Of a stretch of DNA of 64,000 nt, positions 42,706 to 50,408 are shown piece by piece (the stretch's first letter is position 1; each line of letters begins with the position of its first letter). The DNA is from Chlorobium sp. (GTDB lineage: Bacteria > Bacteroidota > Chlorobiia > Chlorobiales > Chlorobiaceae), in contig JANQHQ010000046.1 in the NCBI GenBank assembly GCA_028282595.1, forward strand, positions 28,892 to 92,891, written 5' to 3'. The position numbers and the translations under genes are program-made. The notes beneath the pieces are model-generated. The model searched no databases. It saw nothing but the letters and a program-made list of their open reading frames with translations, and was not told the DNA's origin.

Positions 42706-42884
42706 AAAGTTGTTTTTTATGCATGTTATTCTTGAGGAAATTAAGGTTATCGGATATCAATTTTTTGTTCTTCTTTTAATTTTAAGTTTTTTTATAAAAA
42801 GATTTTAATGTTTTTTGATTAAACATTTTTTTATGTTTTATGAATCTTGTTTTGCTTCTTTTTATTGTGATTTTATTTGAAATA
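42706..42884. other. AT-rich non-coding spacer
   Basis: A 179-bp stretch dominated by T/A runs (TTTTTATAAAAAG, TTAAACATTTTTTTATG) between ogg and the KamA gene. Open frames here look like chance; no gene is supported. The base composition differs sharply from both sides; it should contain the ogg promoter. Confidence 0.5.
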
Positions 42885-42929
42885 AAAAGCCGGAATAATC
42901 AGATTGTCATGCTGATTATTCCGGCTTTT
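42885..42929 (-). terminator. Strong bidirectional intrinsic terminator
   Basis: An 18-bp perfect stem AAAAGCCGGAATAATCAG / CTGATTATTCCGGCTTTT with a 9-nt loop, 25 bp after the KamA-family gene stop (minus strand). A/T runs occur on both sides. Confidence 0.9.
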
Positions 42930-42953
42930 ATTGGATTGATGTTTCCTGTTTCG

Positions 42954-44261
42954 TTACAGGTAGCAGGAGTAAAGTTCACCCATTTCTTTTTCAAAGAAGA
43001 ACTCTTTGCGGTTGAAGGCGGGCGTCAGATCGTTTATCCATGATGCCGTTTCGTCGAATTCTGCGAAGAACAGCCGGTTTGTCCAGTCGGGATTTCTGCT
43101 CTGGGTAAACTTGAGGGCGAAAACTTTTTCTCCATTGATTTCCGTGACATCCTCGACAATTATTTTTCCGGGCGAGCAGGACATCGATGGGCCTCTGACG
43201 GTTCTGCCCAGTCCGGACATTTTCCGGTATGCGTGGTTGAAAATCCCGACGGCCTCGGCCAGCGGCACTTCGAAGTATCTTTTCGGGCCCGTATCCCTTT
43301 CCAGGAACATATAGTACGGGATTATGCCCTGTCGGAGCTGTTGCTGCCACATGTCCTCCCAGATTTCGGGCGAGTCGTTGACGTGGCGAACGATCGGCGA
43401 CTGGCTGCGAATGACGGCTCCGGTGGAGCGGATGCGCCTGACGGCTTCCAGGGCTTCCGGGGTTTCTATCTCCCGCGGGTGGCTGTTGTGGGACATGAGG
43501 GCGAGGTGCTTGCCGGAGGCGACGATCTTTTCGAAGAACCTGATCAGATCGTCAGCGTCACGATCCCGGGTGAAACGGTAAGGCCACCAGCTCAGCGATT
43601 TCGTGCCGATTCTGATGGTTTTCACTGTCTCCAGATCGAGCAGCGGTTCGAGGTATTTTCTGAGCAGCGCCGTGCTCATGACCATCGGGTCGCCGCCGGT
43701 GAAAATAATATCCTTTACTTCGGAATGTTCCCTGATGTAGGCCACCAGAAGACTGACGTCGTTATTGGCGAATTTGAGATTTTCGAGCCCGGAGAACTGA
43801 GGCCATCGGAAGCAGTAGGTGCAGTACGCGTGGCAGACCTGTGCTTCGGACGGGAAGAACAGGATGCTTTCACGATATTTGTGCTGCAGGCCGTGCAGGG
43901 GCTCCTCCCCGAGCCTCGGGGTGTTGAGCTCCATCTGTCCGGCCGGGTTCGGATTCTGCAGGAGCTGGATCTCCCGGGCCGATTGTCCGATCAGGGCCTT
44001 GTCGGCGTCCGATCGGACAAGAGCGGACATTCGTTCGAAATCGCATTCATCGAGCATTTCCGCCTGGGGAAAGCTCAGTCTGAATAGCGGATCGTCGGGA
44101 ATGTTCGTCCAGTCGATCAGATGTTCCGTAACGTAGTTGTTTACCCGGAAGGGATAGACGGTCGCCACGGTTTTGATGGCGTGAATCAGATCCCGGGCTA
44201 TGTTCCGGTACTGGGGTAGTTCATGTATGTTGGTCGCAGTATATGAGCGATATTTCAGCAT
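42954..44261 (-). CDS. KamA family radical SAM protein (lysine 2,3-aminomutase-like)
   Basis: Radical SAM, PLP-type aminomutase relative (435 residues). The cluster motif CxxxCxxC is in VCHAYCTYCFRWPQFSGL; the barrel continues IIFTGGDPMVMSTALLRKYL, IRIGTKSLSWWPYRF and IPYYMFLERDTGPKRYF. The PLP-lysine region would be GPSMSCSPGKIIVEDV, but it lacks the aspartate (VDAPGG) that binds the substrate amine in true lysine 2,3-aminomutase. The N-terminal 100 residues are also unlike KamA. Possibly acts on another amino acid or on a protein. It is divergent from a possible small RNA and the WYL gene. No ablB acetyltransferase gene is adjacent. Confidence 0.8.
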   Translation of the reverse strand: MLKYRSYTATNIHELPQYRNIARDLIHAIKTVATVYPFRVNNYVTEHLIDWTNIPDDPLFRLSFPQAEMLDECDFERMSALVRSDADKALIGQSAREIQLLQNPNPAGQMELNTPRLGEEPLHGLQHKYRESILFFPSEAQVCHAYCTYCFRWPQFSGLENLKFANNDVSLLVAYIREHSEVKDIIFTGGDPMVMSTALLRKYLEPLLDLETVKTIRIGTKSLSWWPYRFTRDRDADDLIRFFEKIVASGKHLALMSHNSHPREIETPEALEAVRRIRSTGAVIRSQSPIVRHVNDSPEIWEDMWQQQLRQGIIPYYMFLERDTGPKRYFEVPLAEAVGIFNHAYRKMSGLGRTVRGPSMSCSPGKIIVEDVTEINGEKVFALKFTQSRNPDWTNRLFFAEFDETASWINDLTPAFNRKEFFFEKEMGELYSCYL

Positions 44262-44279
44262 GACAACGCTTGTTAAGTG

Positions 44280-44307
44280 TTGCTAAAATATCGGCAGAGC
44301 GTAATAT
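44280..44307 (+). promoter_or_regulatory. Candidate sigma-70 promoter for a short transcript
   Basis: TTGCTA (44280-44285), a 16-bp spacer, then TAATAT (44302-44307). It points into a region with no credible protein gene but with an intrinsic terminator about 160 bp on. Confidence 0.4.
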
Positions 44308-44313
44308 GAAGGG

Positions 44314-44473
44314 GGAGTAAGCTCTTACCTTTTCCTTTTTTTGAGGATCATTGACTTCCGAGGAAAAACGATCTGTGCCCTTATTTACGATTCTCCCTCC
44401 AATTAACCAAACACGCGGTTCACCGCGGTCGAACGTGAAGCCGCTTTGCCGTCACCCGGGGCTTCTTTTTTTT
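44314..44473 (+). ncRNA. Candidate small RNA between promoter and terminator
   Basis: In the 568-bp gap between the KamA and WYL genes I see no supported protein gene. A promoter-like site at 44280-44307 and a terminator-like hairpin (GAAGCC 44437-44442 / GGCTTC 44460-44465, then eight T) bound a ~160-nt transcript. A TTG-initiated short frame at 44351 exists but reads into the terminator and looks unlike a protein. No known RNA family is recognised. Confidence 0.25.
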
Positions 44474-44829
44474 GTGCGATGTGTTTTTTGCGTGTCTCTT
44501 GTGTTTTTCTTTTGCGGTCGATGTGAAAAATAAGTATATATCCTGTAAGGCAGTGATGTTTTTTCCTTTTTTTCGAGTGCTCGACCATGATTGCGAAACG
44601 GCCTCCCCCGTGCCCGCTTGCGCAGGATCAGGAAGGCCGGGCTCCGTAACGCGATCCGTACTGATGTCGGAGGTAATTTTGTCTGCGTTCGAACAGCATG
44701 GTTGCACCGCTTCGCAGAAGCATCCCCCTCTTCGCCTCCGGAATCACAGCCTCCCTTTGAAGCGTCGTGCAGAGCTTTCAGTGCGAAAAGCTTCCGTTGA
44801 TTCTGAGAATATAAACTTGCGGAGCGGTG

Positions 44830-45816
44830 ATGAAACAGTCGAGACCACCAGTATCGAGGATGCGGGCGATCGACAAAGAGATCCGTGCGAAACGTTTTCC
44901 CGATTGTGCAAGGCTCGCCGGGCTTCTGAACGCCGACCGTCACCATATCCTCAATGACATCGCCTTCATGCGCGAATGCCTCGGCGCCCCGGTCGCCTAT
45001 GACGAAACGCATTGCGGGTACTACTACGAGAAGCCGTGGTCTTTTCTGCCCGTGCTGCCGGTGGATAGCCGGCAGCGCCCCGAGGGCGGGTCTTCCGGAA
45101 GGCTCACCGCGTCCTGTTATCCAGGGGCAGGGGATTCCTCTTCCCCCGATAGCGCCCGTCCGGGGAAGCGCGTTTCGGGGGCAGGGTTGAAAAACTCCGC
45201 CGGCCGGAGGGGCGGAGCGAAAATTCCCGGTCAGAAGCTTTTTACCGGTGATGCCTTTGGGGAGCACCCCGGTCTGGAAGAGGCTCTTCAGAAACATCAC
45301 CGGGTGCGCTTCACCTATGAGGACCCCCTGACCGGCGATATACGCAAAGGGGTGCTCCACCCCTACCGTTTTTATTTTTCGGGTTTCAACCTGACCCGTT
45401 ACCTGGTGGCGTTCTGCGAGTCGTCCGGATCGGTACAGGCGTTCGACCTCTGCTGTTTTTCCTCGCTTCGGATTCTGAAGGGAACCTTTACAATGGACCG
45501 GAGCTTCTCGCTGGAAGAGTTTTTCGAAAAACTGTTCGGCGAGGACGCCGGCAGGAACAGTTGCCGCGTGCGTATCCGCTTCGGATGTGAGCGTGCTCAG
45601 TGGATCAAGAGAAAGACCTGGCATCCGACGCAAAAGATCGAGGACCGGCCTGACGGGTCGGTTGTCGTCGGGCTTGATATATGCGGGCTCGAGGCCGTGA
45701 AGCGGTGGGTTCTGTACTTCGGTTCGGATGCCGAAGTGCTCGAACCGGAGGAGCTGCGTTTCATGGTCAAAAAGGAGCTCGTGAAGATGAGCGAGCGCTA
45801 CCTGCATGCCCCCTAG
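44830..45816 (+). CDS. WYL domain transcriptional regulator (YafY-like)
   Basis: A 328-residue regulator. N-terminal helix-turn-helix (RMRAIDKEIRAKRFPDCARL ... DRHHILNDIAFMRECL), then a WYL domain at about 145-240 (HHRVRFTYEDPLTGDIRKGVLHPYRFYF...RYLVAFCESSGSVQAFDLC) and a C-terminal WCX-type extension (VRIRFGCERAQWIKRKTWHP ... GLDICGLEAVKRWVLYFGSDA). Between HTH and WYL is a ~50-residue Gly/Ser/Pro-rich insert that is unusual. WYL proteins sense nucleic acids or nucleotides and often control defence or DNA repair genes; no such target is adjacent. An adjoining GTG at 44827 is an alternative start. Confidence 0.85.
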   Translation: MKQSRPPVSRMRAIDKEIRAKRFPDCARLAGLLNADRHHILNDIAFMRECLGAPVAYDETHCGYYYEKPWSFLPVLPVDSRQRPEGGSSGRLTASCYPGAGDSSSPDSARPGKRVSGAGLKNSAGRRGGAKIPGQKLFTGDAFGEHPGLEEALQKHHRVRFTYEDPLTGDIRKGVLHPYRFYFSGFNLTRYLVAFCESSGSVQAFDLCCFSSLRILKGTFTMDRSFSLEEFFEKLFGEDAGRNSCRVRIRFGCERAQWIKRKTWHPTQKIEDRPDGSVVVGLDICGLEAVKRWVLYFGSDAEVLEPEELRFMVKKELVKMSERYLHAP

Positions 45817-46011
45817 AGCGGTCGTTGCCCGAGAGTGAGGTGGCATGGAATACCGGTTTTCGGGAAAGGTCCGATACGTGAATCTGAAAAGAGCCGCCCG
45901 GTAACGGGTCCGCGCCCTTGTCCGGGGAAAACCCGCTGATCGTGTTCTGACGTCAGGAATTGTGCTTTTTTGGTATCTTACAGCAGTTTCTGTTCCACTT
46001 CATTCGCAGTC

Positions 46012-47709
46012 ATGACAGTCAGACCCTGGATCGCGCATTACGATAAAGGCGTCCCCTCCACCCTGAAGCCCTATCCGTTTCATACATTTATCGATATCCT
46101 TCGCAAGAGAGCGAAGGAGAAGCCCGATGACACGGCGTTTTTCTTCAAGGGGCGCAAGCTTTCCTGGGCGTGCCTCGACGAAGAGAGCGACGCCTTTGCG
46201 GCCGCGCTTGCCGACATGGAACTGAAAAAGGGGGACCGGGTGGCGCTGCTTTTGCCGAACTCTCCGCAGATGGTCGTCGCCGAATTCGGGATATGGAAGG
46301 CCGGGGGAGTGGCCGTGCCCCTCAATCCCCTCTACACCGAAACCGAGCTCGCCTTCGCCCTCGGAGAGTGTGGCGCCGGAATAGCGGTGACCCTCACCCC
46401 CTTTTACGGCAAAATCCGTTCCGCCGGATCGTCTTCCGCGCTCCGGAAAATTGTGGCCTCGAACATCAAGGAATATCTACCCCCGGTGAAGCGACTGCTG
46501 TTCACCCTGTTGAAGGAAAGGAAGGACGGGCACGCCGTGGAACTTCATGAGGGCGACGAGCGCTTCGGAGAGCTGATAAGCCGCTATCGTCGGAATCCGC
46601 CTCCCGCGGTCGACGTCGGGCCGGACGATACATCTCTCTTTCTGTTTTCCGGGGGCACCACCGGCATGCCGAAATGCGCCGTGTGCACCCATCAGGGAAT
46701 GGTGGCGAGCGGCATGCAGATCGCTTCGTGGTTCAGTGTCGTGCTGGACAGGGGAAAGGATATCGTGATGCTCAACATGCCTCTGTTCCACGTTTACGCC
46801 CAGGTCGGGATTTTCGGTGCGGCGCTGGTCGAGGGTTACCCCGCCTGCCTGGTGCCGAATCCGCGCGATCTCGACGATCTGCTCGCCACTATCCGCACGC
46901 TGCGGCCGGCCGTCCTGCCCGGTGTTCCCACGCTCTTTTCCGCCCTGATCAACCATCCCCGGGTCGGCCGGGACCGGAAGGCGCTCTCTTCCCTGAAGCT
47001 CAGCGTGTCGGGCGCAGCGCCCCTCTTGCGCGAGATCAAGACGAGGTTCGAACATCTTACGGGTGGCAAGATTATCGATGCCTACAGTCTTACCGAGGCC
47101 ATGATCGGTTCCGTACTGACACCGGTGCTCGGTACCTACAAGGAGGGCGCCGTGGGCGTTCCCGCTCCGGATGTCGATGTGCGTATCGTCGATCCTGACG
47201 ACGGCCGCAGCGACGTTTCGACCGGCCGGGTCGGCGAGGTCGTCATGCGCGCCCCTCAGCTCATGAAGGAATACTGGGGCAGGCCCACTGAAACCGCAGA
47301 CGTCATTCGCGAGGGATGGTTGTTTACCGGTGATCTCGGTTATCTGGACGACGACGGCTATCTGTTCATAGTCGATCGCAAGAAGGATCTTATCAAGCCG
47401 GGAGGGTTTCAGGTCTGGCCAAGAGAGGTTGAGGAGGTCATTGCAACTCATCCACAGGTTTCCGAAGTCGGGGTCGCCGGGGTTCCGGACGACCATCAGG
47501 GCGAGGCTGTCAAGGCCTGGATCGTGCTGCGGGAAGGGGCCGACACGCTCGACGCCGGCGAGCTTCGCCGGTACTGCCGCGAGAAACTCGCGGCTTACAA
47601 GGTGCCCAGGCTGGTGGAATTCGTTTCCGAACTTCCGAAGTCCCTCGTCGGCAAGGTCCTGCGGCGCAAACTGGTGGAAGAGCACTGCCGCCAGGCGTCG
47701 GCCGGATGA
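46012..47709 (+). CDS. Long-chain fatty acid-CoA ligase (AMP-binding, FadD-like)
   Basis: Adenylate-forming acyl-CoA synthetase, 565 residues. The P-loop-like motif is LFLFSGGTTGMPKCAVCTH (normally SGGTTG-PK); the A5 region is DAYSLTEAMIGSV, A7 is GWLFTGDLGYLDDDGYLFI, A8 is VDRKKDLIKPGGFQVWPREVEEVI, and the catalytic A10 lysine is in LPKSLVGKVLRRKL. The closest family is long-chain-fatty-acid CoA ligase. ATG 46012 is preferred over an upstream frame extension. It starts a group with a small exported protein and an FabG-like SDR. Confidence 0.93.
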   Translation: MTVRPWIAHYDKGVPSTLKPYPFHTFIDILRKRAKEKPDDTAFFFKGRKLSWACLDEESDAFAAALADMELKKGDRVALLLPNSPQMVVAEFGIWKAGGVAVPLNPLYTETELAFALGECGAGIAVTLTPFYGKIRSAGSSSALRKIVASNIKEYLPPVKRLLFTLLKERKDGHAVELHEGDERFGELISRYRRNPPPAVDVGPDDTSLFLFSGGTTGMPKCAVCTHQGMVASGMQIASWFSVVLDRGKDIVMLNMPLFHVYAQVGIFGAALVEGYPACLVPNPRDLDDLLATIRTLRPAVLPGVPTLFSALINHPRVGRDRKALSSLKLSVSGAAPLLREIKTRFEHLTGGKIIDAYSLTEAMIGSVLTPVLGTYKEGAVGVPAPDVDVRIVDPDDGRSDVSTGRVGEVVMRAPQLMKEYWGRPTETADVIREGWLFTGDLGYLDDDGYLFIVDRKKDLIKPGGFQVWPREVEEVIATHPQVSEVGVAGVPDDHQGEAVKAWIVLREGADTLDAGELRRYCREKLAAYKVPRLVEFVSELPKSLVGKVLRRKLVEEHCRQASAG

Positions 47710-47819
47710 AAGCGATTCTTTTTTCGTAACTTGTACCCGTATTCGAACGCGGAGCATCGCTCTGCCCGTTCATGCTTCATGCGCACTTTCGAACACAGGC
47801 AACGAAAAGGAGGACCCCC

Positions 47820-48251
47820 ATGTTTGCTTTCAGACTCGGTCTTTTTCTTCTGCTTATCCTTTCCGCCACGTCTCTCAGGGCGGGCGACGACGGAATGCCG
47901 ACAGGCGAACAGCTTGTCCGGAAACTGTTCGCGGAGATGAAAGCCGGAAACGTTTCGGCCGTTGAGGCCATGATCTCTCCGGCGTTCCAGTCGGTGCACG
48001 AGGACGGTGCGCGCGACCGCGACCAGGAAATCGAGCTTGTCAGGAATCTCGACATGGGCGAGGTCACTCTCGACAATTTCACCGAAACCCGGAGCGGCGA
48101 TATCCTGGTGGTCTCCTATACGGTTTCGGCCGAAGAGACGATCGGCGGGAAACGTCTCTCGAAAAAGCCGGCATACCGGCTCACGATTTTTCAGCAAACC
48201 GGTTCCGGATGGCAGTGGGCCGCTCACGCGAATCTGAAATCCATGCAGTAG
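47820..48251 (+). CDS. Exported NTF2-like/DUF4440-type protein
   Basis: A 143-residue secreted protein with an AAAAGGAGGA box. Signal peptide FRLGLFLLLILSATSLRA, then EQLVRKLFAEMKAGNVSAVEAMISPAFQSVHEDG, a pattern typical of the NTF2-like (SnoaL/DUF4440) fold: helix pair, then strands ILVVSYTVSAEETIGGKRLS and YRLTIFQQTGSGWQWAAHANL. Ligand and function unknown. Confidence 0.75.
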   Translation: MFAFRLGLFLLLILSATSLRAGDDGMPTGEQLVRKLFAEMKAGNVSAVEAMISPAFQSVHEDGARDRDQEIELVRNLDMGEVTLDNFTETRSGDILVVSYTVSAEETIGGKRLSKKPAYRLTIFQQTGSGWQWAAHANLKSMQ

Positions 48252-48334
48252 AGGAGGCGCCTTTTCCGTGTCCTCCGGCAATTCACGTGTATAGTGTTCG
48301 CTGAACGGTTCGTCGGCGTCAAACGTATCGTTTC

Positions 48335-49093
48335 ATGAGGGTTGCAGGAAAAACGGCTCTGGTTACCGGAGCCGCCGGAGGAATAGGCGGAGCTACCGCG
48401 CGGTGTCTGGCCCGGGAGGGTGCCGGGGTGATTCTGTCCGACATCGACCGGGACGGCTGCAATGCGATCTGCGAAGAGATCCGTTCGGGCGGAGGAGTGG
48501 CGTCGGTCGCGATTGCCGACGTGACGCGCGAGCAGGATATCCGTTCGCTCTTTTCGGAGCTGGAATCGCGACCGGACGCTCTCGATATCCTGGTCGCGGT
48601 TGCCGGGGGAGACGTGGAGCCGGCCGCCGACGTGGAGGCCATCGACTACGATCGGATGAGTCGCAACCTCGATCTGAATCTGAAATCCTGCATTCTCTGC
48701 TGCCGTGAAGCCGTGCGTCTCATGAAGCCGAAACGGTACGGAAGGATCGTTACCATGAGCTCGCTGGTTTACCGGGGGAGTCCCGGGCAGTTTTCCTATT
48801 CGGCCGCGAAAGGAGGCGTTTTCTCCTTTACCCGCTCTCTGGCAATGGCGGTCGGGCGCTACAACATCACCGTTAATGCCCTGGCCCCCGCGCTTGTGGA
48901 CGTGCCGGTTTTCGAGCGCGTTCTCGGAACGAAGCGATGGGAAGCCCTTGCGGCCGACGCGGCCGCGCGTTACCCGCTGCAGCGGATAGCCGCTCCGGAC
49001 GATGTCGCCCGGGCGGCGCTTTTCCTGGCGTCGGACGATGCGGCGTTCATTACCGGACAGATACTCGAAATTTCAGGGGGCGCGAGACTGTAG
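48335..49093 (+). CDS. SDR family oxidoreductase (3-oxoacyl-ACP reductase FabG-like)
   Basis: Classical short-chain dehydrogenase, 252 residues. The cofactor motif is ALVTGAAGGIGGATARCLAREG (TGxxxGIG); the active site has Ser in IVTMSSLVYRGSPGQ and the YSAAKGG YxxxK motif; ends ITGQILEISGGARL. The acidic residue after strand 2 (LSDIDRD) suggests NAD+ preference. It lies downstream of the acyl-CoA ligase and may act on acyl chains. Its TAG stop is provided by the first bases of the following repeat element. Confidence 0.9.
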   Translation: MRVAGKTALVTGAAGGIGGATARCLAREGAGVILSDIDRDGCNAICEEIRSGGGVASVAIADVTREQDIRSLFSELESRPDALDILVAVAGGDVEPAADVEAIDYDRMSRNLDLNLKSCILCCREAVRLMKPKRYGRIVTMSSLVYRGSPGQFSYSAAKGGVFSFTRSLAMAVGRYNITVNALAPALVDVPVFERVLGTKRWEALAADAAARYPLQRIAAPDDVARAALFLASDDAAFITGQILEISGGARL

Positions 49094-49242
49094 GACACCT
49101 CTATTTATTTTATTCCGCGCTTCAATTGCTTCGTTGTCCCGACAGGTCGGGATCGAAATCCTCATTCTGACTCGTCGGGACTCCGGTTTCGAAGTTTATC
49201 CCGATTGCTATCGGGACTCATGACAATACATGGATTTGCCCT
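49092..49242. repeat. Inverted-repeat (MITE-like) element, subfamily A, degraded
   Basis: About 151 bp. The left tip AGGACACCTCTATTTATT carries one change; the right tip is drifted (ATACATGGATTTGCCCT). The interior matches the 37.1 kb copy (CGCGCTTCAATTGCTTCGTTG) but has an extra ~28 bp (GATCGAAATCCTCATTCTGA), related to the B-type interior. It begins inside the SDR gene's stop codon. Confidence 0.85.
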
Positions 49243-49352
49243 TTAGAGGTTTCCCGCAGTTCCGGCAGGCGGTCAGACCGAGGAATCGCCGGGTCGCGCA
49301 GGGTCTTTTACCGGCAGCGATGTAGCCGCATGAATGCAGTAATTGCCTGTAT

Positions 49353-49381
49353 TTGGAAACCGTCGGGTAAAAGAGTATAAT
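49353..49381 (+). promoter_or_regulatory. Sigma-70-type promoter of the RRM gene
   Basis: TTGGAA (49353-49358), 17-bp spacer, TATAAT (49376-49381). It implies a ~100-nt 5' untranslated region before the RRM gene. A TTACC/GGTAA mini-hairpin overlaps the GGGG ribosome-binding stretch just before the ATG at 49487. Confidence 0.7.
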
Positions 49382-49486
49382 AACCTGTCAGCCAATGGTT
49401 GGTTGATCGCTTTCAGGTGATTTGTGCTTTTGGTTATTTGATGGCGCTTCTCTTTTTATCAAAGCACATATTACCACGGGGTAAAC

Positions 49487-49756
49487 ATGAATATTTATAT
49501 CGGCAATCTGGAATACGGCGTAACCGAGGACGAGCTGCGCAATGCTTTCGGCGAATTCGGCGAAGTTTCCAGCGCAAGCATCATTACGGACAAGTTCACC
49601 GGTCGTTCCAAAGGTTTCGGTTTCGTAGAGATGCCGAACGACGCTGAGGCTTCTGCGGCGATCGACGCCCTGAACGATTCCGACCTCAACGGTCGCTCCA
49701 TCAAGGTAAACCAGGCAAGACCGCGTGAGGAGCGTCCTTCCAGACCGCGTTACTGA
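49487..49756 (+). CDS. RRM-domain RNA-binding protein
   Basis: A single RNA-recognition motif protein of 89 residues, like the cold-inducible Rbp proteins of cyanobacteria and other bacteria. RNP2 is MNIYIGNLEYG and RNP1 is RSKGFGFVEM. The C-terminus is a short Arg/Pro tail (PREERPSRPRY) in place of the usual Gly-rich region. It is probably involved in RNA chaperoning or stress adaptation. It has its own promoter, a long leader and a terminator, so it is monocistronic. Confidence 0.93.
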   Translation: MNIYIGNLEYGVTEDELRNAFGEFGEVSSASIITDKFTGRSKGFGFVEMPNDAEASAAIDALNDSDLNGRSIKVNQARPREERPSRPRY

Positions 49757-49789
49757 TCTGAAGAGAGACATTCGTTCTTGATAGACCGG

Positions 49790-49824
49790 AGCCGTCCTGC
49801 TCATCGCAGAGACGGCTTTTTTTT
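49790..49824 (+). terminator. Intrinsic terminator of the RRM gene
   Basis: AGCCGTC (49790-49796) pairs with GACGGCT (49811-49817), followed by an eight-T run. Confidence 0.88.
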
Positions 49825-50408
49825 GCCGATACCGGAAGAGGTCGGTCGGCAAAGACTCTCATGATCGAGCGGCTGTTCACGATTCGGCGATTTTTCCCGA
49901 TGGAAAGGTGACTTTCGATGTGTGCAATTGCCGGGAAAATCGTAGATTTAACATAACGCATCGGGCGGTCCCCCAGGGAATGCGATCGTTACCATCGTCG
50001 TCTGCCGCTTTCCCTCTCATTCGCTCCCGGAAGTCCCCTCTGCCTGAAGCGCCTCTGTACCTCATCTCGTAAGTACGGCGGTTCCGAAACGTTCCGTCTC
50101 GTTTCGGTTCGGCCCGATGTACCCCTTGGTTCCGTCAGTACCGGTATGTTAGTGCGTTTTTCCTGAAACGTCAATCCGCCCGCGTGTCCGTCACCCGCTG
50201 TCCGGCAGGCCCTTGGCGCACTGCCCGAAAGGCGCGGGGTCCGGGCTGAAGACGACGCCTGGCGAGCAGGGTTGCCTGAAGGGAGCACGGGTTCGCATCC
50301 GGCTTGCTCCCGGTCGAAGCGTGGAACGAATGGGAGGGGGACCGGAGAAAAGACGGGGCGGAAAAAGATCCGCAATGATTCGGGAAACAATAACTCAAAG
50401 GAGGAAAC
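49825..50408. other. Non-coding region upstream of the serine protease gene
   Basis: About 580 bp with no supported gene. It contains an 8-bp hairpin CCGAAACG/CGTTTCGG (50084-50107) without a T-run, and ends with a strong AAAGGAGG before the protease ATG. It may hold a long leader for the protease gene. Confidence 0.4.

Noticed and set aside
42840..43043. Short hydrophobic frame in the AT-rich gap
   Set aside because: It runs through a terminator hairpin and into the antisense of the KamA gene; hydrophobicity is a product of T-rich sequence.
44452..45846. Minus-strand frame opposite the WYL gene
   Set aside because: The WYL and HTH features on the plus strand account for the region.
50084..50107. 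Hairpin CCGAAACG/CGTTTCGG upstream of the protease as a terminator or riboswitch
   Set aside because: No T-run and no recognisable riboswitch core.
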